This document shows, piece by piece, positions 22,355 to 36,500 of a DNA stretch of 64,000 nucleotides. This stretch comes from Malus domestica (lineage: Eukaryota; Streptophyta; Magnoliopsida; Rosales; Rosaceae), in assembly GCF_042453785.1 (NCBI RefSeq), contig NC_091675.1, positions 6,088,501 to 6,152,500 of the forward strand. Reading direction: 5' to 3'. The position numbers were made by a program, and so were the translations under genes. Each line of letters starts with the position of its first letter. The stretch's first letter is position 1. The notes under the pieces are model-generated. The model was not told the origin of the DNA and ran no database searches. It was given only the letters and a program-made list of their open reading frames with translations.

Positions 22355-24480
22355 CCTCTCTCTCCCCTCTCTCACGTCACATCTCTCACTCTTCCCCTTT
22401 TCACTTCATTCACTCACTCACAAGTTCACAACCCTCTCTGTCTCTCTCTACCCACTCACTCAACAATTAATTTCCACTTTCATTTCACTCATCTGTCTCA
22501 ACCTCTCTCCATTGCACTTCCTCATTTTTCTGAAAACCTCACTCTCTCTAAACCCGAGAGAAGAGAGCTCTCACTCTCCCACTTACCTTCACAACTAAGC
22601 CCTATTTTCTACATATTCGAAGTCTGTGGGATGCAAGGATCACATTGGTGGTCTTGCATGTGAGATCGCTGCAGTGAGGACCTCGGCACCATTGAAGATG
22701 AGAGCTCCATAGCTCTCAAAGCTTGAACCCAGTTGAACTATGCCTTCTTCTCTAAATTTCTGGGTTTATGGATGATATTTTAACCTATGTGATGGTGAAT
22801 TATATGTTTAAATTGAAGGTTTACTCTCTATCAGCATCTGTGCTTCGAACTCATCCCCGACGATGAACTCCGGCTAAATGCCGTCGAGTTCAAAGTTGGT
22901 GGGTGTTCCCAACACATCAAATCTCTCCCTCTATGTCTCTGTGATAGATTGGGTAAATTGTTGAACTCAATCTCAAGCTCTAACCCCTGCATGCATGTTT
23001 ATACTCTTTTCCCCAGTTTCCGGCGAAGGACCGCGGAATTGCAGGCCATTTTCGGCTAGTTTTGGACACAAATCATGTACCACTTAGGTATAGTTTTGTT
23101 CCTTACCTCTTGATCTTCATTTTGGCTTTTGAATCTTTGAATTTGGTTGAGAAATGAACCCGTTATGACCATTTGAAGTTTCCCGGCCAAATCGTCATCC
23201 GGCTGCCGCAGCGGAAACCGGCCGGAGAAGAAGAAAAAAAGAAAGAAGGGAAGCCCAGATCCGCGACCCGGATCCGTATCCGAACCCGAAATCCGGCCCG
23301 GCCAGGTTCTAAAATGCATATGGAATATTCCCTGGATTATTCTTTAGAATATTCTGTGTAGATTTTTTACAAAATTTGCTCGGATCCCTCTTATTAGCGT
23401 ATTTAGATATTCTGATTCTAAATCCGAGCACTCCGTTTCCTCAAATTTGACCGTTTACGTTGATTAGAGACTTCGACTTTCTTTAGCTTGAAAGGATGTG
23501 ACATCGCAAGGATATGTGAATGGGTCTTTCGTTTATATATATATATATATATATGTATGTGTCAATTGCTTTCATTACTATGATGTGACATGTTATGCTT
23601 GGTTTACGAATAGATTTTTCGTACTTTATGTTTTGAATATTATTTGTGAGCATAAACTTGTGACATGACATTTCTGCATTTTATTTGCTCAGTTTTACAT
23701 GTATGCACGGTGTTTCTTAACTATTTGTACTGTCTTGGGACAAGGACTAGCTTCACGGGGAATTCACATGTATCGTTTACTTTCACTTTGGATCCATAGT
23801 TTGGGGTCAGACTGTCATTTTGTGTGATGTTTTGGACTCGTATGTAATGTAATTAGCGCAACTCACATGATGTAGAATTAGAATGTAAAACCTATCCCTA
23901 GGCTGTTCCATTGTTTGAATATCTCTCTAGTGGACTTGTGTGCCTGCATAAATTAATGAGCATTGATTTCTTATAATAATAGTTTGAGATTTAATGTTCA
24001 GATACCTTGTTGTATCCTACATCTTTGACTCACTTCTGTTGCAGGATATTTATTACATATTATTATTATAATATTTTTTAGAAACTATATACTTGTTTTT
24101 ACACTTTTCGAAAATTTTTTACAAAACTTTATTTTTATGCCTACCCACTCTTGTTTCCACCCCCCCTCCAGGATTTTTAGTGGTGGAGGTTTCGTGACGA
24201 CAATAATTGTTGATAAAAGTTGTTTGGTATGAGACTTCTCCGTTCGATATAAATGTTCTTACTCTTCTTTTATTGCAAATTATTTATGCTCTAACATCAT
24301 TTGTGTGATATGGGTTCAATTCCTCTCACATGCGCATTTTAAATTAGTCGCTTTTAAGTTTTAACTTATTCAGATTTTCTACATTATTACACTTTTAAGA
24401 TTTTTTTATCTTTCAGGTGTTTAGGTGGATATTCTGGGTCCGGTGTGTCAACCAAGGCCTGCTTATTTGATCCCTTTGTC
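22355..24480. other. Gene-free stretch, possibly LTR-retroelement derived
   Basis: Long non-coding stretch with a CT-rich start, GC-rich islands (22840-22900, 23180-23310) and AT-rich end. The composition and the CCGGCCAAATC-type segments resemble LTR/untranslated parts of gypsy elements, but no ends with duplication, no primer site and no pol domain were found. Includes a TA microsatellite at 23533-23554. Confidence 0.35.
23533..23554. repeat. (TA)n microsatellite
   Basis: About 11 uninterrupted TA units. Confidence 0.9.
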
Positions 24481-24937
24481 CTGTCAAAATGTAAAAACTG
24501 TTTAATCATGGCCCGTTGGTTCTTTTATTTTATTCAATCCAATTATTAAAAATAAAAATAAAATATGAGAAGTTCAAAGGGATGCGTTAGAATCATTTTC
24601 CAAAATTTGAATTAGTTAATTCTTAATGCTCAATTAGGAAAAACCCTGGTGTTACATAATTGTTTGATTTTGATGATTCATTTTTAAGTTAAGTGTGCAT
24701 AAATAAATAAATAAAACAAAGAACGTAGTTTGAGAAGGGGTGAAAAAAAAAAGTCCATGGGATACAAATCATTAAGTACAACTTTTTTTCCATTCACTAT
24801 AAAGTTACATTTACTCCAAACTATACAAGGTAATTAAAATTAATTAACTGATAGATATCACTCCATCGAACATTAGGCAAAACAAGCACACAAACACCCA
24901 CAATAAAATTATAAAACAGACCTGTTCACTGGCACAA

Positions 24938-27681
24938 TCATCTCCCACCATTAACTGGTAATGCGACGTGGTTCCTCATTGTATCATACCCTAAACCTGA
25001 ATCGCCACCTCCTTCATAACTAATAGTTTCCATTGATATTCCACCAAGCAAGTGCTGAGTCTCTTCTGAAATGAATTCATCATTCACCCATGGATGCAAT
25101 ACCATCCTTCTCAGTCCCTCTAGTTCCATAGCAACTTCCTGCATCGTTGGTCTTTCTTCCCCTTTTACTCTCAAACACCTCATTGCAAGTTTAGAAACTT
25201 CTTTAAGCTGCTCAATGTTTGCCTCAGTCACAATCCAATCATCTAGAACTTGCAGCAATCGGTCATCTTTCAATGCTGACAGAAAATACATAGCCAAATT
25301 TATCTTTTCCTGCGGCTTGTCAAAGAAAACCGCCTTCTTTCTTGTCAATAGCTCTACGAGGACAACCCCGAAACTATAGACATCGCTTTTCTCAGTCAAT
25401 TGGCTTGTCTGCATGTATTCGGGGTCTAAATACCCCATAGTTCCTTGCACCATTGTGGACAACTGATCTTGGCCTAACGGAACCAATCTCGAGGCTCCAA
25501 AGTCAGACACTTTGGCTGTGAGGTTTTCATCTAAGAGTATGTTTGTAGACTTGACATCTCTGTGAATGATAGGAACAGAAGCCGCAGAGTGCAAGTATGA
25601 CAGCACTCCAGCTGTTTCTGAAGCTATCTTTAGATGGATTTCCCACGAGGTGTTTGGTTTGGATTCCTTGGTTGTATTATGGATGTAGTCAGAGAGTGTT
25701 CCATTTGTTACATACTCATAGACTAGCAGTGGAACTTGTGTCTCGAAACAACAACCTAAAAGCTTAACCACATTCCTATGGTTGATCTGTGAAAGCACCA
25801 GTACCTCATTTATGAATTGCTCTATTTGGCTTTGATCCATCATTTTGGACTTCTTGATAGCAACCACTCGGCCGTCTACTAAAATTCCTTTGTACACTGT
25901 ACCGGAACCTCCTCTGCCAATGATTTTAGACTCATTGTAATTATTTGTGGCCTTCTCAAGTTCTTCTGCTGTGAAGATTTTGGCTGTTTCGCGAGTGGAT
26001 CCCTGTCGTTCTGAAAGTTGTTGTTGTAGCATTAGTCCTCCATTTTGCCTGAAGAACTTCTCCTTCAGCCTTATGAGCTTCCATCTTTTGTAGCCCAAAT
26101 ACAACCAAGAGCTTCCCATTAGCAAGGCTATGAGGCCAACCCCGATTCCTACATTGCCAACAAATTAAGTATGAATTATAACATCTATGTGCAAGGCTTC
26201 CATTGTTTATTAAGAAAATTAAACGCATCATCATTAACTTATTAATATTTTCAACATAATGTGTTGCTACGTTTTGTTGACTGCAACAAATATATATCTT
26301 CGTACTTACCAATGATAATCTGAATATGTAATGTTGGTTTATGGGTGCAACCTTCTCCGTCTACTCTACCATCGCCATAGTACCCCTTGCGGCAAGAACA
26401 AGCATAGCTTCCATCTGTATTAGTACATATCTGTTCGCAGTTATTGAGTTTTGCATCCTCACATTCATTAATGTCTGCAAAAATAACATGACCCATAATT
26501 TTCAGAAAGCAAGTTGTATTAATTAGTAGTAGTCCTACAGTTTTGAAAGCAAATTAATGACAATACAAAGACGAAAGATATACAAAAAACAAGCTTAAGC
26601 TAGGAAAATTACCATGGCATCCCTCAAGGTATGGATTCCCTCGGTAACCGTTTTGGCACTCGCAGCGATAACCCCCACCATTCTTGACATCGATACATGT
26701 TTCGTTCCCATGACATGCGTAATTCATCACTTGTTTGTTTCCAACAACCTTGCTGCATGTCTCATTCCCAATTGACCAATCTAGAACCACCGGAAGCTCT
26801 TCCACGTCGTTCAAATCGGTCAGCAGATTCGAAGAGAAGTTGAACTTGCTCTGTTCGACAACAAAGGCATAGCTGCAGGGATTGAAGTCCCACACACCCT
26901 TGTGATTATTATAACTATTCACGCTTATTTGATAATAATCCGTATTTTTAGCGATCGATGTTTGGCAACAGCCTACACCGGAGCACGAATCATTGGCAAC
27001 AAAATTAATGCTGTCACATTTTGTAATGCACCCACCTGTGTACCCATAATCTTCTCCTTGGAAAACCACAATTTCAGCGGTGGTGTCGCAACCAACCACC
27101 ACAAACACGTTATCGGTGTCAGATATGAAGAAGTTGGGCAGTTGGATATAAGGAGTGTTGCTTTCCGTGGACACACCTGATTCGTTGTAACAATCTTTGG
27201 CTATATATTGTAGAATATGCAGCTTCCCGTCGACAGATATGTTTGTGACGTCAATGTTACTATCTCCAAGAAATGGCTTTGGAGGGTTGTAGTGTGTGTC
27301 ATTGCAAGTAATAAGGAAATCCTCGTTGTAGTAACAATCTGGGGTTGTACCAAATGGATATGGGATGCTAACATTCCCACATTTGGCTTGGCAACCCGGC
27401 TTGACTCCAACTTGATCAAGGGGCGGAGACGACGGAGGAGGAGGGATGAATTGTGTGGCTTGGGATGAAGTGGCTGCTGCTAGTAGCAGTAGCTCTATTA
27501 AGGTGAGTTGCATGAGCATTAATGTTTGTGTGTTCGGAACCACACTGGTGCCCGCTGAACTCTTTGAAGATTTTCTGCTGTTTTGCAGGTTCATCAGACT
27601 CGTGCTATTTATGAAATTTTTTGAGGTGTTGGTTTGTTTCTGAAATGAGATATCCATTTGGTCCTTTTGTTGATAGATCAT
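24938..27681 (-). CDS. Wall-associated receptor-like kinase (WAK/WAKL)
   Basis: Plasma-membrane receptor kinase; WAKs bind cell-wall pectin and signal through a cytosolic Ser/Thr kinase. Minus strand, three exons: 27681-26613, 26474-26310 and 26148-24938, with matching phases, 814 codons from the first Met. The Met at 27519 starts a clean signal peptide ([21 protein letters not shown]) and is the likelier start (760 aa). Order: GUB_WAK_bind ([18 protein letters not shown]), EGF-like repeats across the exon 1/2 join including a calcium-binding type (DINECED), a transmembrane helix at the exon 2/3 join ([17 protein letters not shown]), then the kinase. The kinase has [33 protein letters not shown] and a MGYLDPEY segment, all key residues present. 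Three exons is the usual WAK structure. The gene stands alone here, though WAKs often cluster. Confidence 0.95.
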
Positions 27682-27842
27682 AGCCAGATAGGAAGAAGAC
27701 CGACTATTTCCCGGAGACTGGACTTTGTGAATTTCGTTAAGCCATCCATCCTAATCAGTGATCACAAAAGACAATTATTATATGATCATACAATTGGGTC
27801 TAGTGGTCCTCCTTTTTTTTTTCTTCTTATTTGTTCTTTTTA

Positions 27843-27996
27843 GAGAAATGTTAACTAACTTTTTCAAAACTGAAATTTTTTATAGACTCTCTACCATCTT
27901 TTTTTGTGTGCACAATATTTTATAATATTGACACAGAAATTAGCAAAAAGTCCATAAAAAGTTTCACTTTTGAGAGAATACCCTTAGCGTTTCTCT
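27843..27996. mobile_element. 154-bp MITE, GAGAAATG ends, copy 1
   Basis: Ends GAGAAATGTTAAC and GCGTTTCTCT are inverted. Perfect 9-bp duplication TTCTTTTTA (27834-27842, 27997-28005). Related to 48338-48478. Lies about 160 bp upstream of the WAK start, so it may be in its promoter. Confidence 0.85.
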
Positions 27997-28249
27997 TTCT
28001 TTTTAACGTGTGACGGAAAGATACGACTAGTCACATGTATAACTCAACGACAACCAGTTCCATTCCAGTTCGCACTAACTTTCCACGAAGAATCTTTGCC
28101 ACAAATGTGAATCGGATCAGTAAAGGAGAAAATGCCACCAACGATATGAAGAAGATGGAAAAGAAAAAAAAAGAATGTTCGGTGATGAGTCTGCTGTCAT
28201 GATGACTATTATATTATGGTGTGAATCTTCCAAATGTTTTTTTTTTTTT

Positions 28250-28405
28250 AAGAAAAACAAATGAAAATGACTTGAAAACTTTGAGTTTTAACAAAAATGA
28301 TAAAAAGATGTTGTAAGTGAATAGTACCAAGATTGACTTTTTAGAGTAAAAATATGATTTTTCGTTAAAGTGAACAATATCATAAGCTATTCGTTAAAGT
28401 TTCTT
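28250..28405. repeat. GTTCACTTTAACG-family repeat, copy 2
   Basis: Reverse-oriented relative to 19343-19475, same orientation as 48020-48172. Landmarks ATGAAAATGACTTGAAAA and TTTCGTTAAAGTGAAC. Confidence 0.75.
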
Positions 28406-28439
28406 TTTTTTAGTGAATCATCTCGTGCCTCATTGTTGT

Positions 28440-28785
28440 TAAGAAAATATTTCAAGCGATTATATTTTCCAATTATATCAATTGATTGTACGCATTTGAT
28501 GTGTTTTTTCTTTTTTTTAAGAATGAATCTTTCATTAATAAATTTTTTTTTTTTGCATTGGCTTAAATGTTGGGTTATTATTTTCATTTTGCCAATTGAT
28601 TTAATAGTAAAACCTCAACTTTCTTCATGGTATCATAGTAGGTTGTCTCGCGTGTGAAGCCTAACGGCCACACATGCTCCACGACTGCTTTGTGTTGTTC
28701 ACGTGCTATGCTTAAAAAATTAATTTAAACTACTTTCTATATTACTAATTAGTTTTATAGTAAATCTTCAACTTCCTTCATTTTT
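28440..28785 (+). mobile_element. Possible small LTR-element (TRIM-like) relic
   Basis: TGGTATCATAG (about 28627-28637), like an initiator tRNA-Met primer site, follows a segment ending CCTCAACTTTCTTCA. A similar segment ending ATCTTCAACTTCCTTCA recurs about 150 bp later. This could be two LTR ends around a tiny interior. Left ends and duplications were not found, so the call is tentative. Confidence 0.3.
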
Positions 28786-28799
28786 ATTATATTAATTGA

Positions 28800-29636
28800 T
28801 TATAATGGACACATTATTAGCACGGCAAGATATATGATCTTTAGAATTACTCTTGTCGTTGTCTTTGATTTTTCATGGAAACTCATCGTCCATATCAAAG
28901 ACACGTGGATAGAATTTTCTCGGTGTACATGTTCCGTGGAAAGTTGGTTTTAAAGAATCGTTGGACTTAACTTCGTACATTTTGTCTTTGAACAAAATAA
29001 CAAACTTCATACTTTGTCCATACAGTGACTTTGCAGTCAGCCACCGGAGCTGTTGCTATCTTACAAATCTTACCAGTTCAAACCCCTTTGGATATCCTTG
29101 GATGGATTTTGAAATGTAGTTTTCCACCTTTTGTTTTTTTGGCTTTTTAGCTAAAAGGATTCTCAAGACTGATATAACTTCTCATTTTGATCTCTGACAA
29201 AGAAAATTGATAGCATTTCCCTGAGTTTGTTTATCGTAAATCATCTTGATATTTCCGTGAAAAATTTATCAAATATCCTCGTTAAATTGTCACATGAACT
29301 ACTACGTGACCACCATTTTAAGGATATTTTTGTTAAAACAACTCCTCCACTTAACAAAAACATTGTAGACTTTCCTTGTTTTTTCCTAACATTTTGGTGT
29401 TTCTCAACATGTTTTGTAGATTTAGACCTACCAAGTTTTGGTTTAGAGGGGCTAGGAATTAGGTTTTATGTCCTCAATCTCTATTTCTCTTTTGTTTTCT
29501 TTCTTCTTTATTATGTGGGGTAAAATTTATGTCCCTGATTAGAAACTTGTTTTTTTTTAATATTATTTCCTTAGCTCGTAATTAAGTACGAAAAGTAAAA
29601 ACAATAAAAATATAATTTTTACCAATAAGCTCGCAA
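28800..29636. other. Gene-free stretch
   Basis: AT-rich. One plus ORF (29227-29523) is low-complexity and unsupported. Nothing recognisable. Confidence 0.55.
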
Positions 29637-29765
29637 AAGCTATGTTATAACTCTTGAGTTTTGAAGAATCTTGTTAGCATTCGTTCGTTGAGAAATTTAT
29701 GACCGTAAACTTGTTTCAGAGAACGTCGAAGGAAGCTGGGATCCTCCTCTGCAGACTGCCGTGGA
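29637..29765 (-). pseudogene. Decayed duplicate of the SGR2 last exon
   Basis: The segment from GCTATGTTATAACT to about 29765 matches the start of the SGR2 terminal-exon region (30520-30620) with substitutions and small indels. Shared landmarks are CTTGTTAGCATTC, TGAGAAATTT, TTTCAGAGAA and CCTCCTCTGC. It lies about 0.9 kb downstream of the functional exon, in the same orientation. Frames are broken. Confidence 0.75.
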
Positions 29766-30517
29766 TTGAACACAAATTCTCTCTTGGTCATGATACTAAC
29801 AAGTGACCAAGAAATGTATGGTTACTTACTCTTGGATTTGTTATTAATGGTGGATAATATATGGACGTGCTTTACTATTTTAATTTCAACTCTTAATATC
29901 AAAATCAAGAATGCATATGACCATGAATCATTGGTCACCAAATAACTAAAAGAACAAGAGTCTACCATTGAACAAACCGCGGTAACTAGCACTGCAGATA
30001 TAATTTTGTGTGTTTTTCATTTGGTACGTATTATTTTTACACATACCTTACGCCCCTATATACATATGTCAAAGCACTTTAGCCAAATTAAAATCATATG
30101 TTAGGAATAACTATTCAAGGATTTATAATTCTTGACCAAATATTCTACAAACATTCTCAACTCTGAAATCTAAAACTAATTTCATTCAGCATATAAGACC
30201 ACATTTGTGTTTCTTTACACAGATATACATAAAACAAGATATCTTGTATGTGCACCTATATGAATTAACACCAGCACGCAACCCCCCGCTGCTCCCCGCT
30301 CCCTGCGCCCGCCAACCTTCATATCGTAACTTGAGGTTTTTTAACTAGTTCCAGTCTGCCACGGTCCTATGGAAGCTGGGATAGCTTGGACATCCTGCCG
30401 TGCAGCAATTGTTTGTAGGAAAAAAGACTTAAGGTTATATAACTCCAAATGGTTTCAATCCCTGCCGCAACCACCTAATTTAGCATCCTCATCCTGCAAC
30501 CACAAATGAATGGAAAG

Positions 30518-33500
30518 CTATGTTATAACTATGGAGTTTTTCGGAAACTTGTTAGCATTCTTTGAGAAATTTCTGACCGTACTTTCAGAGAATGTCAAAG
30601 GATGCTCCTCCTCTGCCGTCTCTCTTTGATCAGACCAGCCTGTGAAACCAGTCTCAGTTTTTGAGTTTCGCCTACTAGATTCCTCAAGTGAGCTCTCATT
30701 GTGTATTTCTTGGTACAAGTGTTTCAATATGAAAAGGGCAGTATCATAATCCCTCCAATAGTTTCTGCACAACAAGACTCAGTTAAGCTTTTAAATGAAA
30801 ACGAGGAACATTCTGGTAGCAGATAAAGGCAAGAAGAGCTGAATTAATATGGTCGTTAAACAATTGCAAGAAAAATCTCAGCAACTAAATAAACAAATAT
30901 GGCTTAGGCATACACGACAATTTGCGTCAACAGTTTACAGTAGTAATAGTTCACTTGATAACAAATGATGGATAACAATTCTAATTGCATGTATGAGGAA
31001 ACATTTGAAGTGAGTACGTACGTATGTGCCCCAATTGCAGAAAGATACGGATGTTCAAATGTCTTATCCTGCATGATCAACAAAAAATCTCACTGAGGAA
31101 TCAAAGAAATGAGCTGGTACTAATGGCATAAGGTCAGTAATTGTTATGTGTCTAACTGAGTAAAAGTAACAAGGCTATAAGGCAAGCAGTTGCAGGCATA
31201 TTTTTGAAAGGAAAATAAATGAGACTCAGGTATGCACAGGTACGAGTGTGCACAAGTGTGAATTCTTGTGTGTCTGTGTATGTCTGTGGAGTGAATGAGG
31301 TAGTGGGCATATGTACGCACTTGAAGCACATGATCAATCCGCCCTTCTTCACTTCCTGTTACTCTTTCCATCATACCAGAGCCATATGATCTCTCTTCCA
31401 TTTCTGGGGCTGTTTCTGCTGCTTCTACCATGTAACAAAATTAACAAATATAAGAAATATGTAGGAGCTTTATGAAAGATGTGACGGAAAAGAAACTGTA
31501 TTGAATTATGTTTTCATATTTAGGGCCTAGGGTCGTTTATACTTCCAAACCCCAGACTGTTCTTTCTTTTTTCTATATGAAAACAAGATCACTACAGAGG
31601 ACCACTTTTGTTAAAAATTTGTTCTCTGATATCCGTATCATTAAGAAGAGGAGGATACAGAGTGAAGGATCAAAAGACAAAATATACTACCTTCTAGGCT
31701 GTCTGCATTTCTTGACTGGCAAACTGTCAGCACTTTAATCTGTGTTCAAACGTATAACAAAACCTTGATATTAGAATAACTTCTAACATAATATAGGAAC
31801 CAAAGCATGGAGGGTTTCAATTCAAACCACTCATCCTTGCAGAGTCTCATATTACGATTTTTTTTTTTTTTTTGTCGCAACTTGAACTTATAAATAAGAG
31901 GTCGCACTTGGTGCGATGGCAAGTGCCTTCGCCCATAACGGTAGGTCTCGGGTTCGAGACTTGGGAGCAGCCTCTCCATAAAATGGGGTAAGGCTAGCCG
32001 ACATTCACCTCTTCCAGACCCTGCGTAAAGCGGGAGCCTTGTGCACTGGGTACGACCTTTTAACTTGAACTTATAAATAACCTATAAGTTGACACTCAAC
32101 CTTGAAACTTAAAAAACTAATTTGGACAGAGAAAGGGGATTCACATATTCAAAGTTCAAAACCCTAGTTTACTTAAAAGAGTATCTTAACGTACATACAA
32201 TTAGTATAGATGCAGCTGATGTACGCCTATAACAGATTAGAAAGTTATATCAACTTCTAGGAGTCTAACCACGCCCACCTTTACGAAGTTTAGACGATCC
32301 ATCATTGCTTGAGAACGAGCAGCTAAATCTTCAGTAAATTCCTGCATCACAGCAGTGCACGAGTGTGAGAGAGAGAGAGAGAGAGAACGCGTGCGTGTAT
32401 GGGTGGGGGAGGGCGGAAGAGAGAGAGCTAAGGTAGGCGATCCACAATCATGTATGTTAAAAATGCTTTACCTGAAATCCAATATGCAACCTCTTTCCAC
32501 CTTTGTGATAGGGTATGATAACAGGTCGCTTGCTGAGGTATTCTTTACACACAAGTGGTTCTATCCTGCATTTCAATATGAAAAAAGTTCTATCATGTGC
32601 TGTGCTCCTAGATCAACAAACAAGACAACACGAAAAGATAAAGCAATACGAGCGATAAACATAAAGTTGTTATATGTATATATAAGAATTTCCAGATTAT
32701 ATCATTAAATATTTTGCACTTTCAGCAAACTAAGTGGAATCTATTCAACAAAAGGTATCATGTCATGCACCGTATGCACCACATCCCTCAGAGAAATGAT
32801 GCGGTAATTCTTCAACTCAAATTGGATTTCATATTAAATACTAGCATCACGAGAGCTGGATTGCAACAGACCTATATGCAACGGGATCAAAGGGATGAAA
32901 TATATTGAACATCTGCCGACAGGCTGGCATCTCCTCACTTATATTTTCCTCTTCCCAATATTCTGTCCCCTTTCCTGAAAATGAAATGATACCATATATT
33001 AAATTCAGATTTAGGTCTCACATCAAAAGCAAAAACAAGCATATCTAAAAATAAATCTCCTGGCAGATCTTAAATTTATTGAAGAGGGAAAGATATACAA
33101 AGTGAGTAGACAAATGCACAAAGCAACAAAACACCTTAAACACAGATCCCCACCAGCATACCGATATGCAGTAGAAAAATGACATGTATTATTTCAATTA
33201 CAGAAAAAACCCACTCAGCAGAATCAGCGCAGATGTCACCAAACACCAATAGACATGGTAACAAAATTAAATTGTTAAGAGCCCAATATAACTGGACACA
33301 GCATGCATGTGCCTCGAAATTGTATAAGCATACAAGAGCATCAAAAGATCCTTCATAGAGAAAATTTAGGAATTTGGGTGATCCAACTGCAAAGAATGAA
33401 AAGCATCAACATGCAAAGCATATTAACACATAATCATCGATCATTACCAATCCCAATACGAATATTACGAAGGGCAAGAAAAACCCCAAGGGGTGATCCA

Positions 33501-36500
33501 ACTGCAAAGAATGTATCAACCTGAAATATGAAGATTTACAATTAATGAGTGGCGAAATCCAAAACAAACTATTTCTCCTGTTTGCATTCATAGAAATATG
33601 AAAGAATCCAAGCCGTATTTTTTTAGATACAAAAATTCAAAATTTTAATTTGGCAAATGCTACTGTCAAAATGGAAGAAGGATATACAACAAATGGACAA
33701 CTTTCTTGCACCTTGAATTCAAGTTTTGTGTATGTGATATAAGGGGTATAATTCTTGGGTGAACCATCTTGTGCAACAGGCAATTCCACAGAAATGGGTT
33801 GCTTTGCCACAGTTGCAGGAACCTCTTCATTTTCTGTTCAGATTTTATATATGGACGCATAAGAGCTCCTTTTATACACTGAAAACAAAAAATTAAATGA
33901 AAAAAAACAATAAAATCCACATATCATAGAGCACCTTGATGCAATCCTGGACTATGATCTCTATCACCACATTTGGCTTCCAATTCTGATATTTTGGACT
34001 TGAGTGAATCAATCTGAAAATAGAGAATTCATTGAATATATGCATTTTATATAAATGGTGCCCACAAAAGGCTAGGCAGAACAGCCTATCCAATTATATA
34101 TTCTCACCTCTTCCCTCAGCAATTTGACTACTTGGTCTTTATTGCTCGTTTCTTCGCATACTTTTTCTACCACATCATCAGCACCATCAACCCGGACTCC
34201 ACAGTTTATGGTTCTGGTTTCATCCAACCCATCGCATTTAAGCATGTCATTTGATTTGCAAACTGATTCATTAACATATTTATCACCATGTGGTTGTTTC
34301 GAGTCCATAGACCTTGCAACAAATTCATTAGAATCTGATGTGTTGCGACCAACAACATTCAAGGCATCTTCAGCATTTCCATCCTCATGTATCAAAAGAG
34401 TTGGTTGCGCACTCATATTGCCGTCATGAATTGAACCCATTGTGTCATCAGTTTGATTGTTTACAAAGGCAATTGCATCTCCCAAATTAGTTGGAGTGTT
34501 GTACGTAGATTGATTATCAGGAGAAGATTTTCCATCTCTAGCATGTTCTTTGAACGCCCAATCCATTGGAAATGGGGAGGACAAATTCTCCTGATGACAA
34601 AGGATATCATAGGAGAGGACACTTCCCAAAGAATGACCATATATGGAAACCTATACGGATGTGAGATGAAAGCACTCAGTTTAAATATAAACTTATATGG
34701 ACAAAGTGTGACTAAAGAAAATAGTAAAATGCTTTTTAACCGCATACCTTTCCATCATAACCTGGATTCCTCCGAAGAAATTTCAAATATAACAGATTTA
34801 ATTGGTTGGATACCTGTTGGGAAAAATTGTGTGCAATTAAGATGCCATTCACATCCAAGAATGCAAAAGAATTGGAAAAGTGAAATCATCCCAACAGTAT
34901 CATAAAAGTAGACACAGAAATTTAAAGAATAAGTATGCACTACCGAGTTGATGATGTCCTGACAATATATGGGACTCATGTAGTATAACACATCATGAAC
35001 AGTTGCACTCAGCATGACACGTAAACCCTTAACACCATCTAAAGTGCATTTTTCGACTGCAGTTTCACCACTAAGCTTCAAACCTTTTCTCCACTGAAAT
35101 CAAAATATCAATCAGTTTGTAAAAGCAATGAAACAAAAAAAAAAAAAAAAGGAAAGAAAAATGAGTAATGAAAACGTGAAGATGAGGAAGAAACAAAACC
35201 AAATTATTTGTTTGAAAAGGAAACATATAAATCCAAAATGACATTAAACAGAGGCACACAAAATATCAGAACAGAATGCAGCACACACTGCAGTCTGCAA
35301 CAAATCAGCCACCTTAGCTAATTTTTCTTCATGTAAAGAAGTATTGTCATATCATGGTATCTCCCAGTGATCGCCAAATTCAAATTCATGTTTCTAAAAT
35401 CTCCATAATATTTCAAATTATACATTCCAGGGAAGTGAGGAGCCTAACAAGCTTTAATGTAAGAAGATTTTTATTTCTATTCTTTTGACAAGAAACAGAT
35501 TTTTTATTAACGGGAAGACTTACAAAAAGTTGATAAGGAATCCACCAACAAAGATTAAATCTAAAGGACTAGACCAGACCTCTTAAATAGAAGTAATTTA
35601 AATAGACCAGACTGTTAAAGTAAGGAGATGATTAGCAAGTCATATTTAAGGAAAAGAATGATGACCACGAAATATTTTTACTCTAGGAAACGAATGTTCA
35701 ACCATATTTAAGGAGAAGAATGGTGATCATCATTATGATAGACAACCACGTCCAACACTGTGGGTACTCTCTTACCTCCCTGTATATAATACTCAAACGA
35801 CACAAGCTAGTTTCACCAGCATCACAGGAGTGGTGATCCATTTTATTTCATAAAGTATGAAACAGAAGAGTTTTGCGATAATTAAAAAAAAAAGTAGAAA
35901 GAAAATGGGATGAATAGCATACAAAAGAGATTGCTTACCTGGCATGGGATAAAAAGAACCCTTTGAGAATCACGTTGGTGTGAAGTAAGGTGTGTTTCGG
36001 CAAGACTTGCTGTTATAAGGTGAAAATTAGCAACATCATCAACTAAATTTGATTTCTCCAATCTTTGACCAATTCCATGAACCATGAACACAAGGTGTCG
36101 AACAGGAACCTAAATCAAATATGCAACGTCAATCTTATCACTTTCAAAAAAATAAAAAACTTAAATGAAAGGAAATCTTAATGCTGCAAACAGACGGTTT
36201 TTGGAAAACAAAAATTATGGACTCTGGAGAATCTCAAACATAAGTTTTGGACGAATTAGATTTTGGGTTTCTTTCAGTTACGCCAGTTATATATCAGAGC
36301 AACCACCCTTCACTTTCCTAGCAAAATTATTATCATACATTTGTCACCTTGAAACCGAGTATCGAAACCAAAAAGGTATAGATTAACCTTCAAAAAATCT
36401 AATAGGCAAAAGGCAGGATTTATCCTAAAAGCATGGGCCACAAGATCTTCTTGTTCGTGAACAGCCTTAAAGATTGACATTATAAAGAACTTGTTACCAA

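Noticed and set aside
23496..24659. Possible gypsy solo LTR (TGTGACATC...GGTGTTACA)
   Set aside because: Ends look LTR-like but the flanking five bases do not match and no TATA/primer-site evidence supports it.
31144..31431. 95-codon ORF on minus strand
   Set aside because: Only 31424-31321 is SGR2 exon 19; the rest is intron read-through.
31898..32061. Functional tRNA gene at the pol III-like boxes
   Set aside because: It lacks a foldable cloverleaf and has the full Au-SINE body with target duplications; the other tRNA-like heads are likewise SINEs.
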